A stretch of 16,445 bases of DNA from Fidelibacterota bacterium (GTDB taxonomy: Bacteria; Fidelibacterota; UBA2242). Positions within the stretch are counted from its first letter, which is position 1. The number at the start of each line of letters is the position of its first letter. The DNA lies in contig QNCV01000022.1 of assembly GCA_003645845.1 (NCBI GenBank), positions 1-16,445 of the forward strand, written 5' to 3'. A program made the position numbers and the translations under genes. Under the pieces are notes generated by a model that was given only the letters and a program-made list of their open reading frames with translations, searched no databases and was not told where the DNA came from. Shown piece after piece: positions 1 to 7,093 of this stretch.

Positions 1-140
1 ACATGGTGATGCCGGGTGACCGGGTCACGATGACGATAGAGTTGATAACGCCGATTGCGATAGAGAAGGAATTGCGGTTTGCGATTCGTGAAGGTGGTCG
101 CACGGTCGGTGCCGGCGTCGTAACCGAAATCTTGGAGTAA
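1..140 (+). CDS. tuf: Elongation factor Tu, C-terminal end (5' partial)
   Basis: The window opens inside a reading frame (first full codon at 3) that encodes 45 residues and stops with TAA at 138-140. The peptide contains MVMPGDRVTM, ELITPIAIEKELRFAIREGG and the terminal TVGAGVVTEILE, which is the end of domain 3 of EF-Tu, the GTPase that delivers aminoacyl-tRNA to the ribosomal A site. The GTPase domain and the start lie outside the window. It ends 10 nt before rpsJ, matching the common rpsL-rpsG-fusA-tuf-rpsJ order, so transcription probably enters the window from that upstream cluster. Confidence 0.95.
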   Translation, partial: MVMPGDRVTMTIELITPIAIEKELRFAIREGGRTVGAGVVTEILE

Positions 141-150
141 GGAGTTACAG

Positions 151-459
151 GTGCCAGGACAAAGAATTAGAATCAGTCTCAAAGCATACGATCACAATCT
201 TCTGGATAAAAGCACCAAGAAGATTGTCGCCACTGCCAAATCAACCGGTGCGATTGTTTCCGGACCGATACCGTTGCCGACTCAGCGCACGGTATATACG
301 GTTTTGAGATCGCCGCATGTCAATAAAAAATCAAGAGAGCAGTTTCAGACCAAGATTCACAAACGCCTTGTGGATATCCTGAATTCAACATCGAAAACGG
401 TTGATGCGCTCATGAGATTAGATCTTCCGGCGGGTGTAGATATTGAGATAAAGGTATAA
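151..459 (+). CDS. rpsJ: 30S ribosomal protein S10
   Basis: This 102-residue protein is full length for S10, a small-subunit head protein that also acts as NusE in antitermination complexes. The family signatures QRIRISLKAYDH near the N-terminus, IPLPT in the middle and SPHVNKKSREQF around residues 51-65 are present, with the usual DLPAGVDIEIKV ending. The start is GTG at 151, supported by GGAG at 141-144 six bases upstream. It follows tuf by only 10 nt. An E. coli-like long S10 leader, where L4 acts as an autoregulator, therefore cannot fit here, and expression probably depends on transcription from upstream. Confidence 0.97.
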   Translation: MPGQRIRISLKAYDHNLLDKSTKKIVATAKSTGAIVSGPIPLPTQRTVYTVLRSPHVNKKSREQFQTKIHKRLVDILNSTSKTVDALMRLDLPAGVDIEIKV

Positions 460-472
460 CGGAAGTAGACCT

Positions 473-1099
473 ATGTTAGGAATTATCGGAAAAAAGATTG
501 GAATGAGTCAGGTCTTCGAGGAAGACGGCAAATTGTTGCCGGTAACCGTAATCGAAGCCGGACCCTGCCAGATAATACAGATAAAAACGCCTGAAAAGGA
601 CGGTTATGCTGCGGTTCAGCTCGGCTTTGGTAAAAAACCGGAAAAACGTGTTAATAAACCGATGCTGGGTCATTTCAAAGCCGCAAATGCAGAACCTTAT
701 CGGATTGTTTCCGAGATCAGAGATTTCGAGACGGCTGACCGGAAACCGGGCGACACGGTTACCGTTGACATTTTTAAGGTCGGCGAGACTGTCAAAGTTA
801 CCGGAACCAGCAAGGGTAAAGGTTTTCAGGGTGTGGTTAAACGTCATAACTTTGGCGGCGGCCCGAAGACTCACGGACAGAGCGACCGATTCAGGTCTCC
901 GGGATCTATTGGAGCATCGGCGTACCCGTCCCGGGTTATTAAAGGTCTGAAAATGGCCGGCAGGATGGGTAACGATCAGGTAACCGTCCGGGGTCTCAAA
1001 ATCGTCAAAATTGATGCGGATAACCATCTTCTGTATGTCAAGGGCGCGGTACCCGGTACCAGAAATAGTATTGTAACAATTCGGAGGCAGGAACAGTGA
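473..1099 (+). CDS. rplC: 50S ribosomal protein L3
   Basis: The product is L3 (208 residues), a primary 23S rRNA binder whose long loop reaches towards the peptidyl transferase centre. It opens with the standard MLGIIGKKIGMSQVF. It carries GTSKGKGFQGVVKRH at residues 111-125, and the extended loop runs from about 127 to 165 (FGGGPKTHGQSDRFRSPGSIG, then KMAGRMG). The loop has SIGASAYPS where E. coli has a methylated glutamine segment, so that modification site is absent. GGAAG at about 461 serves as a modest ribosome binding site. The stop codon TGA overlaps the GTG start of rplD (GTGA), pointing to translational coupling. Confidence 0.97.
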   Translation: MLGIIGKKIGMSQVFEEDGKLLPVTVIEAGPCQIIQIKTPEKDGYAAVQLGFGKKPEKRVNKPMLGHFKAANAEPYRIVSEIRDFETADRKPGDTVTVDIFKVGETVKVTGTSKGKGFQGVVKRHNFGGGPKTHGQSDRFRSPGSIGASAYPSRVIKGLKMAGRMGNDQVTVRGLKIVKIDADNHLLYVKGAVPGTRNSIVTIRRQEQ

Positions 1100-1737
1100 G
1101 TGTAGAATTTACCGTCTATAAAAAGGATGGAATTGAATCCGGCCAGAAACTAAAATTAAAAGAAGCCGCTTTTACCGGCGAGCCGCATGACCATTCGATT
1201 TATCTTGCGGTCAAAACCGAGATGACCAATGCACGTCAGGGAACCCATTCCACCAAGACCCGTGCTGAAGTGCGGGGTGGTGGGCGCAAACCCTGGAAGC
1301 AGAAAGGCCGTGGCGGTGCACGGGCGGGTTCGCGCCGGAGTCCAATCTGGGTTGGCGGTGGCCGGGCTTTCGGACCCAAGCCGAAAAATTACTCGATGAA
1401 AATCAACAAGAAGGTAAAAACACTGGCTCGGAAAAGTGCTCTTGCCTATAAATACCGGGAAGGTGCGATCAAGGTTGTTGATAATTTCAATTTGGAAGAT
1501 GCCAAGGCCAAGACAATTCGTCAAATGTTAAAAGCACTCGATATTGAGAATAAACGTATAACGTTGCTGGCAACCAATGTTACGGAAAACCTCTATCTGG
1601 CCACCCGTAATTTTTACAATATTCTTCTGGTTGAGGCCGAACGGGCATCGACTTATGATATTCTGGATTGCGAAGTGCTGCTCGTTGATAAAGAAGGGTT
1701 GGAAAATTTAAATAACAGGCTTCTGAAAACTGAATAG
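1096..1737 (+). CDS. rplD: 50S ribosomal protein L4
   Basis: L4 (213 residues) is a large-subunit assembly protein whose extended loop lines the exit tunnel. The loop is visible at about residues 45-100, with ARQGTHSTKTRAEVRGGGRK, PWKQKGRGGARAGSRRSP and GGGRAFGPKP. The start is GTG at 1096, inside the last codons of rplC (4-nt GTGA overlap), so ribosomes probably re-initiate after L3. In E. coli L4 represses its own operon by binding a leader upstream of rpsJ. The 10-nt tuf-rpsJ spacing leaves no room for such a leader, so that mode of control is unlikely unless the site is elsewhere. Confidence 0.97.
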   Translation: MSVEFTVYKKDGIESGQKLKLKEAAFTGEPHDHSIYLAVKTEMTNARQGTHSTKTRAEVRGGGRKPWKQKGRGGARAGSRRSPIWVGGGRAFGPKPKNYSMKINKKVKTLARKSALAYKYREGAIKVVDNFNLEDAKAKTIRQMLKALDIENKRITLLATNVTENLYLATRNFYNILLVEAERASTYDILDCEVLLVDKEGLENLNNRLLKTE

Positions 1738-1747
1738 GAATTGAATA

Positions 1748-2071
1748 ATGTCAACCAAGTCTATCATTATCATTGAACCAATATTAACGGAAAAAATCAA
1801 CCTTCTCCAGGAAAAGGAGCGGAAATACGGCTTTAAAGTTCATCCGAAAGCCAATAAAATCGAGATTAAAAAGGCTGTTGAAGAGCGTTTTGGAGTAAAG
1901 GTTGAGAAAGTTGCCACTATGAATTTACAGGGCAAGGCCAAGGAAATGACCATACGGAGTGGTGGTAGAGTTATTCGTACAAGAGGCAAACGCTCTGATT
2001 GGAAAAAAGCGATTGTTACATTGAAACAGGGTGAAAAAATAGATTTCTATCAAGGAGAAACCGCGGTATAG
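1748..2071 (+). CDS. rplW: 50S ribosomal protein L23
   Basis: L23 (107 residues) sits beside the tunnel exit and forms the docking site for trigger factor and signal recognition particle. The protein shows the conserved IIEPILTEKINLL opening, the HPKANKIEIKKAVEERFGVKV motif spread over residues 32-52, and a basic stretch that runs into RGKRSDWKKAIVTL. The position between L4 and L2 is the invariant order of the S10 cluster. It starts with ATG 10 nt after the rplD stop; the AGGAA at 1736-1740 that overlaps that stop is a usable ribosome binding site. Confidence 0.96.
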   Translation: MSTKSIIIIEPILTEKINLLQEKERKYGFKVHPKANKIEIKKAVEERFGVKVEKVATMNLQGKAKEMTIRSGGRVIRTRGKRSDWKKAIVTLKQGEKIDFYQGETAV

Positions 2072-2075
2072 TATC

Positions 2076-2903
2076 ATGGGTATTAAAAAAATAAAACCAA
2101 CAACTCCCGGACAGCGTTTTAAATCGGTTGATACATTTGAAGATATCACGACAACAACGCCTGAAAAAAGTCTGCTGGCTCCAAAGAAGAGAACCGGTGG
2201 ACGGAACAACAAAGGCCGAATTACATCCCGCAGACGGGGAGGCGGTCATAAACGTGCTTATCGCATCATCGACTTTAAACGTGATAAGCATGATGTTGAA
2301 GCGGTTGTCAAAACCATTGAGTACGACCCCAATCGTTCTTCGCGGATTGCACTATTGAATTATAAAGACGGTGAGAAGCGGTATATCATCGCTCCGGAGG
2401 GCTTGGAAGTCGGCAGCGTTGTGGTTGCGGGAAGTGACGCCCCGATTAAAGTCGGAAACTCACTGCCCTTAAAAAATATTCCCGCCGGTACTTTTGTGCA
2501 TAACATTGAGTTGAAACCAAAAAAGGGTGGACAGATAGCCCGGGGAGCCGGAACGGCCGCTCAGATTATGGCGAAAGAGGGTAAATATGTAACCCTGAAG
2601 ATGCCATCGGGTGAGATGCGTCTCGTTCTGGCCGAATGCTACGCAACGGTTGGCGAAGTTGGCAATAAAACGCATGAAAATATCAGTCTGGGAAAAGCCG
2701 GTCGTAGTCGCTGGTTGGGGCGCCGACCGAAAGTTCGGGGCGTGGCGATGAATCCGATTGATCACCCGATGGGTGGAGGTGAAGGTAAGAGTTCCGGTGG
2801 TCGTCATCCCTCTACACCATGGGGAAAACCGACGAAGGGATATCGGACCCGTAAAAAGAATAACCCAACTGACAAATATATTGTGAAAAGACGTACCAAA
2901 TAA
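2076..2903 (+). CDS. rplB: 50S ribosomal protein L2
   Basis: L2 (275 residues) is one of the most conserved large-subunit proteins and is needed for subunit joining and peptidyl transfer. Visible signatures are GGRNNKGRITSRRRGGGHKR (residues 41-60), an RNA-binding OB/SH3-like core, and the C-terminal MNPIDHPMGGGEG segment. The functionally important histidine (His229 in E. coli numbering without the initiator Met) is conserved as His230. The following HPM variant, in place of HPH, is common in several phyla. The start lies 4 nt after rplW with no good ribosome binding site at normal distance, so translation is probably coupled to rplW. Confidence 0.97.
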   Translation: MGIKKIKPTTPGQRFKSVDTFEDITTTTPEKSLLAPKKRTGGRNNKGRITSRRRGGGHKRAYRIIDFKRDKHDVEAVVKTIEYDPNRSSRIALLNYKDGEKRYIIAPEGLEVGSVVVAGSDAPIKVGNSLPLKNIPAGTFVHNIELKPKKGGQIARGAGTAAQIMAKEGKYVTLKMPSGEMRLVLAECYATVGEVGNKTHENISLGKAGRSRWLGRRPKVRGVAMNPIDHPMGGGEGKSSGGRHPSTPWGKPTKGYRTRKKNNPTDKYIVKRRTK

Positions 2904-2919
2904 TTAGGGAGAAGATGGA

Positions 2920-3192
2920 ATGACTCGTTCGCTGAAAAAAGGACCCTACATTGATATGAAACTGCTTGGAAAGATCAATGAAATGAACGAATCCGGTAAA
3001 AAGAGGGTGATTAAAACCTGGGCCAGACGGTCGACAATCTCTCCAGAATTCGTTGGTCATACATTTGCAGTACATAATGGCAATAAGTTTATACCGGTTT
3101 ATGTAACGGAGAATATGGTGGGGCACAAACTGGGCGAATTTGCCCATACCCGGACTTTCCGTGGACACGCCGGATCTGATAAAAGAAGGTAA
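2920..3192 (+). CDS. rpsS: 30S ribosomal protein S19
   Basis: S19 (90 residues) is a small-subunit head protein that forms a complex with S13 and contacts A-site tRNA and inter-subunit bridges. The family motifs MTRSLKKGPYID, ARRSTISPEFVGHT and NMVGHKLGEFAHTRTFRGH are all intact, and the length is typical. The start ATG at 2920 follows AGGGAGAAG at 2906-2914. The gene lies between L2 and L22, as expected for the S10 cluster. Confidence is very high because sequence and position agree. Confidence 0.97.
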   Translation: MTRSLKKGPYIDMKLLGKINEMNESGKKRVIKTWARRSTISPEFVGHTFAVHNGNKFIPVYVTENMVGHKLGEFAHTRTFRGHAGSDKRR

Positions 3193-3204
3193 AAAATAGG
3201 TATT

Positions 3205-3567
3205 ATGGAAGCGAAAGCAATTAGTAGACATGTAAGGCAATCGGCGCGTAAGGTTCGTTTGGTTGCAGATATGGTACGCGGAAAAGATCTTGAATTTGCC
3301 CTTAACGCGCTGCATTTCAGTAACAAGAAAGCATCTTTAACCGTTGAAAAAACTATACGATCGGCCGTTTCTAACCTGATGAATCAAGAGGGTGGCTCCG
3401 GGATTGAACCCGAAGATATGTATATAAAAACAATCTTTGTTGACGAGGCTGGAATTGCCCGGCGTTGGCGGGCCGGTTCGATGGGGCGTGCTTCGATTAT
3501 TCGGAAACGTTCCTGCCATATTACGGTGGTTGTCGCCGAAAAAGAAAATAAGAAAAAAGAAAAATAA
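3205..3567 (+). CDS. rplV: 50S ribosomal protein L22
   Basis: L22 (120 residues) has a globular body plus a long beta hairpin that reaches down the exit tunnel and influences macrolide sensitivity and nascent-chain stalling. The body motif ISRHVRQSARKVRLVADMVRG is near the N-terminus. The tunnel hairpin is residues 80-102, including AGIARRWRAGSMGRASIIRK. A short basic tail (KENKKKEK) extends the C-terminus slightly. The ATG at 3205 has only a weak upstream site (ATAGG ending at 3200), so coupling with rpsS (12-nt gap) may help. Confidence 0.96.
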   Translation: MEAKAISRHVRQSARKVRLVADMVRGKDLEFALNALHFSNKKASLTVEKTIRSAVSNLMNQEGGSGIEPEDMYIKTIFVDEAGIARRWRAGSMGRASIIRKRSCHITVVVAEKENKKKEK

Positions 3568-3578
3568 CTGGAGGCTTC

Positions 3579-4214
3579 TTGGGTCAGAAAACTCATCCCA
3601 TTGGATTTCGAATCGGATTTAATAAAAGCTGGAGCAGTAACTGGTTTGACGAGCGGAATTACACCAGTAAACTGACGGAAGATCTTAAGCTGCGCCGATA
3701 TATCCTGAAACGCTTACCCAATGCCGGCGTTAGCGGTGTGGACATTCTCCGGACATCAAAGAAAATTACCATTTCAATCAACACGTCCCGGCCCGGGATC
3801 GTCATTGGTCGTAAAGGCGAAGAGGTCGATCTGCTGCGCCTCGAGCTGCAAAAACTGACCAATACCGATGTTCAGGTAAATGTCAATGAAATAAAACGGC
3901 CGGAACTCGATGCGACGCTGGTTGGTAATAATATTGCGGCTCAGCTGGTGAAAAAAGTATCTTTTCGGCGTGCGGTAAAGAAGGCGATTCAGGCAACCAT
4001 GCGGATGGGGGCCGAAGGTATCCGGATTCAGGTAAGCGGCCGTCTGGGCGGTGCGGAAATGTCCCGGACAGAAACATACCGCGAAGGTCGTGTACCGCTG
4101 CATACTCTGAGAGCCGATATTGATTTCGCTTCAGTTACGGCACACACAACCTATGGTTGTATCGGAGTCAAGGTTTGGATTTGTAATGGTGAATCATATA
4201 AGAAAACGTCATAA
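3579..4214 (+). CDS. rpsC: 30S ribosomal protein S3
   Basis: S3 (211 residues) lies at the mRNA entry tunnel and contributes to helicase activity. It has the MGQKTHPIGFRIG start, a KH domain with the GRKG loop at residues 77-80, and the C-terminal domain with AEGIRIQVSGRLGGAEM, REGRVPLHTLRADID and GCIGVKVWI. The start codon is TTG at 3579. It is supported by GGAGG at 3570-3574 and by protein homology from the second residue onward; no in-frame ATG or GTG would give a full-length protein. The protein stops soon after VKVWI and lacks the longer acidic or basic tail seen in many S3 proteins. Confidence 0.97.
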   Translation: MGQKTHPIGFRIGFNKSWSSNWFDERNYTSKLTEDLKLRRYILKRLPNAGVSGVDILRTSKKITISINTSRPGIVIGRKGEEVDLLRLELQKLTNTDVQVNVNEIKRPELDATLVGNNIAAQLVKKVSFRRAVKKAIQATMRMGAEGIRIQVSGRLGGAEMSRTETYREGRVPLHTLRADIDFASVTAHTTYGCIGVKVWICNGESYKKTS

Positions 4215-4226
4215 GGAATTATCGAT

Positions 4227-4646
4227 ATGCTGGCACCTCGCAAAGTAAAACATCGTAAACAGCAAAAAGGAAGAATGAAGGGCGTGGCCACCCGGGGAAA
4301 CGAAGTCAGCTTTGGCCATTTTGGGCTTAAAGCCATGGAACCCGGCTGGATTTCATCCCGCCAAATCGAAGCCGTTCGTGTTGCGATCGCAAGGAAAGTG
4401 CGAAAACACGGAAAGATGTGGATCAGGATTTTTCCCGATAAACCGATAACCAAGAAACCGGCCGAGACCCGGATGGGAAAAGGTAAAGGCGCCCCGGAAT
4501 ACTGGGTTGCGGTTGTGAAACCCGGACGAGTGCTATTTGAGGTCGAGGTGCCGGATATGGAAACGGCCAAAGATGCCTTTTCAACGGCTGCGCACAAGCT
4601 GCCGATAAAGACGAAAGTCGTATCAAGACGTGAAGTAGGAGCGTAG
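4227..4646 (+). CDS. rplP: 50S ribosomal protein L16
   Basis: L16 (139 residues) binds between 23S rRNA helices near the A-site tRNA elbow and is essential for late assembly of the large subunit. The signatures MLAPRKVKHRKQQKGRMKG, the FGxxGLKAMEPGWIS-like segment at about residues 30-43, and RMGKGKGAPEYWVAVVKPG at about 82-100 are all present. An AAGGA at about 4213-4217 lies upstream of the ATG. The order S3-L16-L29 is standard. Nothing unusual is seen. Confidence 0.97.
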   Translation: MLAPRKVKHRKQQKGRMKGVATRGNEVSFGHFGLKAMEPGWISSRQIEAVRVAIARKVRKHGKMWIRIFPDKPITKKPAETRMGKGKGAPEYWVAVVKPGRVLFEVEVPDMETAKDAFSTAAHKLPIKTKVVSRREVGA

Positions 4647-4647
4647 T

Positions 4648-4863
4648 GTGAAAAAGAGTCAATTACGAGATATGTCGATTGTGGAACTGGAAGCCCAGCT
4701 TCGGGATGATGTGACGGCGCTGGAAAACCTGCGTTTTCAGAAAGCCTTACAGCAGTTGGAGAACCCGCTGAAAATCAGACAGGTCCGTCGGGAAATTGCC
4801 CAGATTAAGACTGTTTTGCATGAAGCGAAACTGGGTATTGAGCGGCAAGGAAAACAGGGTTAA
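4648..4863 (+). CDS. rpmC: 50S ribosomal protein L29
   Basis: L29 (71 residues) is a small, two-helix protein next to L23 at the tunnel exit. The product begins MKKSQLRDMSIVELEAQL and contains NLRFQKALQQLENPLKIRQV, the recognisable L29 core followed by a helix with REIAQIKTVLHE. The start is GTG at 4648, one base after the rplP stop, with GAAGTAGGAG at 4631-4640 as the ribosome binding site within the rplP end. Length and context are normal. Confidence 0.95.
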   Translation: MKKSQLRDMSIVELEAQLRDDVTALENLRFQKALQQLENPLKIRQVRREIAQIKTVLHEAKLGIERQGKQG

Positions 4864-4883
4864 TTAAGACAGGAACAGGGAAG

Positions 4884-5135
4884 ATGGAATCACGAAAAAA
4901 TAAAAAATCTCTCGTTGGCAAAGTTGTCAGCAATAAAATGGATAAAACCATTGTTGTTTTGATTGAACGTACCGTTCAACATCCGGTGTACGGTAAATTT
5001 ATCCGCAGAACATCCAAATGTTATGCCCATGATCCTGAAAATAAATGCCAAATCGGAGATATTGTCCGGATTGAAGAATCCCGACCGCTCAGTCGTAAAA
5101 AACGCTGGAATTTGGTGGAAGTATTAGATCGCTAG
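4884..5135 (+). CDS. rpsQ: 30S ribosomal protein S17
   Basis: S17 (83 residues) is an OB-fold primary binder of 16S rRNA. The typical GKVVSNKMDKTIVVLIER, HPVYGKFIRRTSKCYAHDP and GDIVRIEESRPLSRKKRW motifs are present in order. It is preceded by an AGGGAAG ribosome binding site. In E. coli this gene ends the S10 operon and the next gene starts the spc operon. Here only 25 nt separate it from rplN and no terminator or promoter is visible, so the two historical operons appear fused. Confidence 0.96.
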   Translation: MESRKNKKSLVGKVVSNKMDKTIVVLIERTVQHPVYGKFIRRTSKCYAHDPENKCQIGDIVRIEESRPLSRKKRWNLVEVLDR

Positions 5136-5139
5136 GATG

Positions 5140-5159
5140 GAAATTTAAGGGGAAGTTTC
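5140..5159 (+). promoter_or_regulatory. Small hairpin presenting the rplN ribosome binding site
   Basis: Between rpsQ and rplN, GAAATTT (5140-5146) can pair with AAGTTTC (5153-5159), seven base pairs with one G-U in RNA. The hexaloop AAGGGG holds the ribosome binding site of rplN, two bases before the ATG at 5161. The stem is AU-rich and therefore weak. It might keep the binding site exposed or be a simple coincidence; no regulatory protein can be assigned from the sequence. Confidence 0.25.
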
Positions 5160-5160
5160 G

Positions 5161-5529
5161 ATGATACAGCAAGAAACGAAAATGAATGTTGCCGATAATA
5201 CAGGAGCTAAAAAGGTTCTCTGTATCCGGGTGTTGGGTGGCTCCGGACGTAAATACGCGTCCATAGGTGATGTTGTCATCGTATCTGTAAAGCAGGCTTC
5301 ACCGGGTGGAATGGTTAAAAAGGGTGACAAAACCAAGGCCGTTATTGTCAGAACAAAAAAGGAGATTCGCCGGAAAGACGGCTCTTACATTCGCTTTGAT
5401 GATAATGCGGCAGTTCTGATTGATAACAATTATGAACCCCGGGGAACCCGTATATTTGGACCCGTTGCCAGAGAGCTACGTGAAAAAAATTATATGAAGA
5501 TCGTTTCAATGGCCCCTGAGGTACTGTAA
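5161..5529 (+). CDS. rplN: 50S ribosomal protein L14
   Basis: L14 (122 residues) lies at the subunit interface and contacts 16S rRNA helix 14; it is also the docking surface for silencing factor RsfS. The standard opening MIQQETKMNVADNTGAKKV and the motifs GDVVIVSVKQASPGG, KGDKTKAVIVRTKKE and RIFGPVARELREKNYMKIVSMAPEVL (in parts) are seen, with the exact family length. The start codon is ATG with an AAGGGG ribosome binding site at 5147-5152. Confidence 0.97.
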   Translation: MIQQETKMNVADNTGAKKVLCIRVLGGSGRKYASIGDVVIVSVKQASPGGMVKKGDKTKAVIVRTKKEIRRKDGSYIRFDDNAAVLIDNNYEPRGTRIFGPVARELREKNYMKIVSMAPEVL

Positions 5530-5537
5530 AGGAGTGA

Positions 5538-5858
5538 ATGAGAATGTTTCGAATTCGGAAAAACGATATGGTCAAGGTGATTTCCGGTAATTATGCCGGG
5601 AAAACCGGTCGGGTATTGAAAATTTATCCGAAAACCGACCGGGTAATTGTCGAGGGTGTCAATTTTATCAAACGACACACCCGCCCCAGTCAGTCTAACC
5701 AGCAGGGCGGAATTGTGGAGAAGGAAGCGCCGATTCATATCTCTAATGTAATGCTCCTTTTTAACAATAAGCCGACAAAAGTCGGTTATCGCACTTTGAA
5801 AGACGGTAAAAAAGTCCGTTATTCCAAAGAAACCGGCGAAGTAATTGATGTTAATTAG
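5538..5858 (+). CDS. rplX: 50S ribosomal protein L24
   Basis: L24 (104-106 residues) is an assembly initiator that binds the 5' domain of 23S rRNA. The KOW motif lies in DMVKVISGNYAGKTGRV, followed by VIVEGVNFIKRHTRPS and a basic C-terminal half. Two in-frame ATG codons are close together, at 5538 and 5544. The AAAGGAG at 5528-5534 is only 3 nt from the first but 9 nt from the second, so initiation at 5544 (product MFRIRKND...) is more likely; the longer version is listed here. The gene starts 8 nt after rplN. Confidence 0.95.
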   Translation: MRMFRIRKNDMVKVISGNYAGKTGRVLKIYPKTDRVIVEGVNFIKRHTRPSQSNQQGGIVEKEAPIHISNVMLLFNNKPTKVGYRTLKDGKKVRYSKETGEVIDVN

Positions 5859-5869
5859 AGGAGTCGTAA

Positions 5870-6466
5870 GTGGCTAAAAAAGTAGAATACAGACCTAGGC
5901 TTTTAGAATTATACGAGACGACCATTGTGCCGGCAATGATCAAAAAATTCGGTTATAAAAACACGATGGAAGTCCCGAGATTACAGAAAATTAGTTTAAA
6001 TATCGGCGTAGGTAAGGCGAAAGAGGAACCGAATGCGTTGAAAAATGCACAGGAAGATATTCGTATAATTACCGGACAGCAACCTGTCGTGACCCATGCC
6101 AAAAAGGCTATTTCCAATTTTAAAATTCGGAAGGGCGATCCGGTGGGTTGCAGTGTAACTTTACGACGCCATAAAATGTATGAATTTCTGGATCGCCTGA
6201 TTTCGGTTGCTCTGCCGCGGGTACGTGACTTTTCCGGATTGCCGGATAAAGCCTTCGACGGACGCGGCAATTATAATATGGGTATCAAAGAACAGATCAT
6301 ATTTCCGGAAATCGACTACGATAAAGTCGATAAAATCCGCGGAATGAATATTACAATGACAACAAGTGCAAAAACCGATGCGGAAGCGCGAGAGCTGTTG
6401 GCATTATTTGGGTTTCCGTTTAAAAAACGACCGGTAAAGGCCGAAACCGCAGAGGAGAAAAGTTAG
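5870..6466 (+). CDS. rplE: 50S ribosomal protein L5
   Basis: L5 (198 residues) belongs to the 5S rRNA-L5-L18 central protuberance complex. Clear signatures are VPRLQKISLNIGVGKAK, the KKAISNFKIRKGDPVGCSVTLR block, LPRVRDFSGL and NYNMGIKEQIIFPEI. The start is GTG at 5870 with GAGGAG at 5858-5863 upstream. It is about 15-20 residues longer than the usual 179-180 residue protein because of a short polar C-terminal tail after FGFPFKK. That tail overlaps with the ribosome binding site for rpsN. Confidence 0.97.
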   Translation: MAKKVEYRPRLLELYETTIVPAMIKKFGYKNTMEVPRLQKISLNIGVGKAKEEPNALKNAQEDIRIITGQQPVVTHAKKAISNFKIRKGDPVGCSVTLRRHKMYEFLDRLISVALPRVRDFSGLPDKAFDGRGNYNMGIKEQIIFPEIDYDKVDKIRGMNITMTTSAKTDAEARELLALFGFPFKKRPVKAETAEEKS

Positions 6467-6467
6467 T

Positions 6468-6653
6468 ATGGCAAAGAAATCAATGATCGCAAAAGCGAAA
6501 CGTAAACCGAAATTTTCGACCCGGACAGTCAACCGTTGTTCTGTTTGCGGGAGACCACGGTCCTATTATCGTAAATTTGGTCTCTGTCGTTTATGTTTCC
6601 GTGAATTAGCGCTGAAAGGCCAGATTCCGGGTATTACAAAAGCCAGCTGGTAA
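6468..6653 (+). CDS. rpsN: 30S ribosomal protein S14, zinc-binding type
   Basis: This is the short, zinc-binding (C+, type Z) S14 of 61 residues, a head protein of the small subunit. The zinc ligands are Cys24, Cys27, Cys40 and Cys43 in CSVCGRP and GLCRLCFRELA, and the protein ends GITKASW as usual. It starts one base after the rplE stop. The ribosome binding site GAGGAG at 6452-6457 lies within the rplE coding end, so the two are probably coupled. Many bacteria carry a second, zinc-free S14 elsewhere; this window cannot show that. Confidence 0.97.
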   Translation: MAKKSMIAKAKRKPKFSTRTVNRCSVCGRPRSYYRKFGLCRLCFRELALKGQIPGITKASW

Positions 6654-6671
6654 CACAGGAGAAAAGATAAT

Positions 6672-7070
6672 ATGCCAGTCACCGATCCAATTTCTGATTA
6701 TTTAACACGAATCCGTAACGCCTTGGCCGCGAATCACCGCTGGGTTGATATTCCGGCTTCCAATATGAAGAAACGGATTTCGTTAATTTTAAAACATGAG
6801 AAATACATCAAGGATTTTATCCTGATAAAAGATGGCAAACAAGGCCTGATTCGGGTTTATCTTCGTTATGATAAAAACGGGTTGCCCATCATTGAAGGTT
6901 TGAAACGAATCAGCCGGCCGGGACGGCGTCGATATGTGCAGGCAACTGAGATTCCCCGCGTTTTAGGCGGACTGGGGATTGCTATTATGTCAACCCCCAT
7001 TGGTGTCATCACTGATAAAGTTGCCCGGAAAAATAATGTCGGCGGTGAAGTGCTTTGTCATATTTGGTAA
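6672..7070 (+). CDS. rpsH: 30S ribosomal protein S8
   Basis: S8 (132 residues) binds the central domain of 16S rRNA and is the translational repressor of the spc operon in E. coli. The N-terminal DPISDYLTRIRNA motif, the SRPGRRRYV segment in the middle, and the C-terminal STPIGVITDKVARK and VGGEVLCHIW signatures are intact. An ACAGGAG ribosome binding site precedes the ATG. Whether an S8-binding hairpin exists near rplE in this organism could not be seen by eye. Confidence 0.97.
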   Translation: MPVTDPISDYLTRIRNALAANHRWVDIPASNMKKRISLILKHEKYIKDFILIKDGKQGLIRVYLRYDKNGLPIIEGLKRISRPGRRRYVQATEIPRVLGGLGIAIMSTPIGVITDKVARKNNVGGEVLCHIW

Positions 7071-7093
7071 TGCTTTTTAGCGAGGAGTAAACT

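Noticed and set aside
476..1027. A 183-codon antisense ORF opposite rplC
   Set aside because: It lies fully opposite a highly conserved ribosomal gene, encodes no recognisable domain and has no ribosome binding context; codon bias of rplC explains the open frame. The other antisense ORFs opposite rplD, rplB, rpsC, rplP and the GHL10-like gene were rejected for the same reasons.
1048..1060. Perfect GGTACC-C-GGTACC inverted repeat in rplC
   Set aside because: It encodes the conserved Val-Pro-Gly-Thr of L3 (GTA CCC GGT ACC); codon choice produces it and no loop or T run suggests function.
2754..2772. HPM instead of HPH next to the catalytic-region histidine in L2
   Set aside because: The functionally important histidine is the first one (His230 here), which is kept, and HPM at this site is common in several bacterial phyla.
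2915..2923. Two-codon ATG-GAA-TGA frame overlapping the rpsS start
   Set aside because: It is most simply part of the purine-rich ribosome binding region; a minimal start-stop element cannot be supported from one instance.
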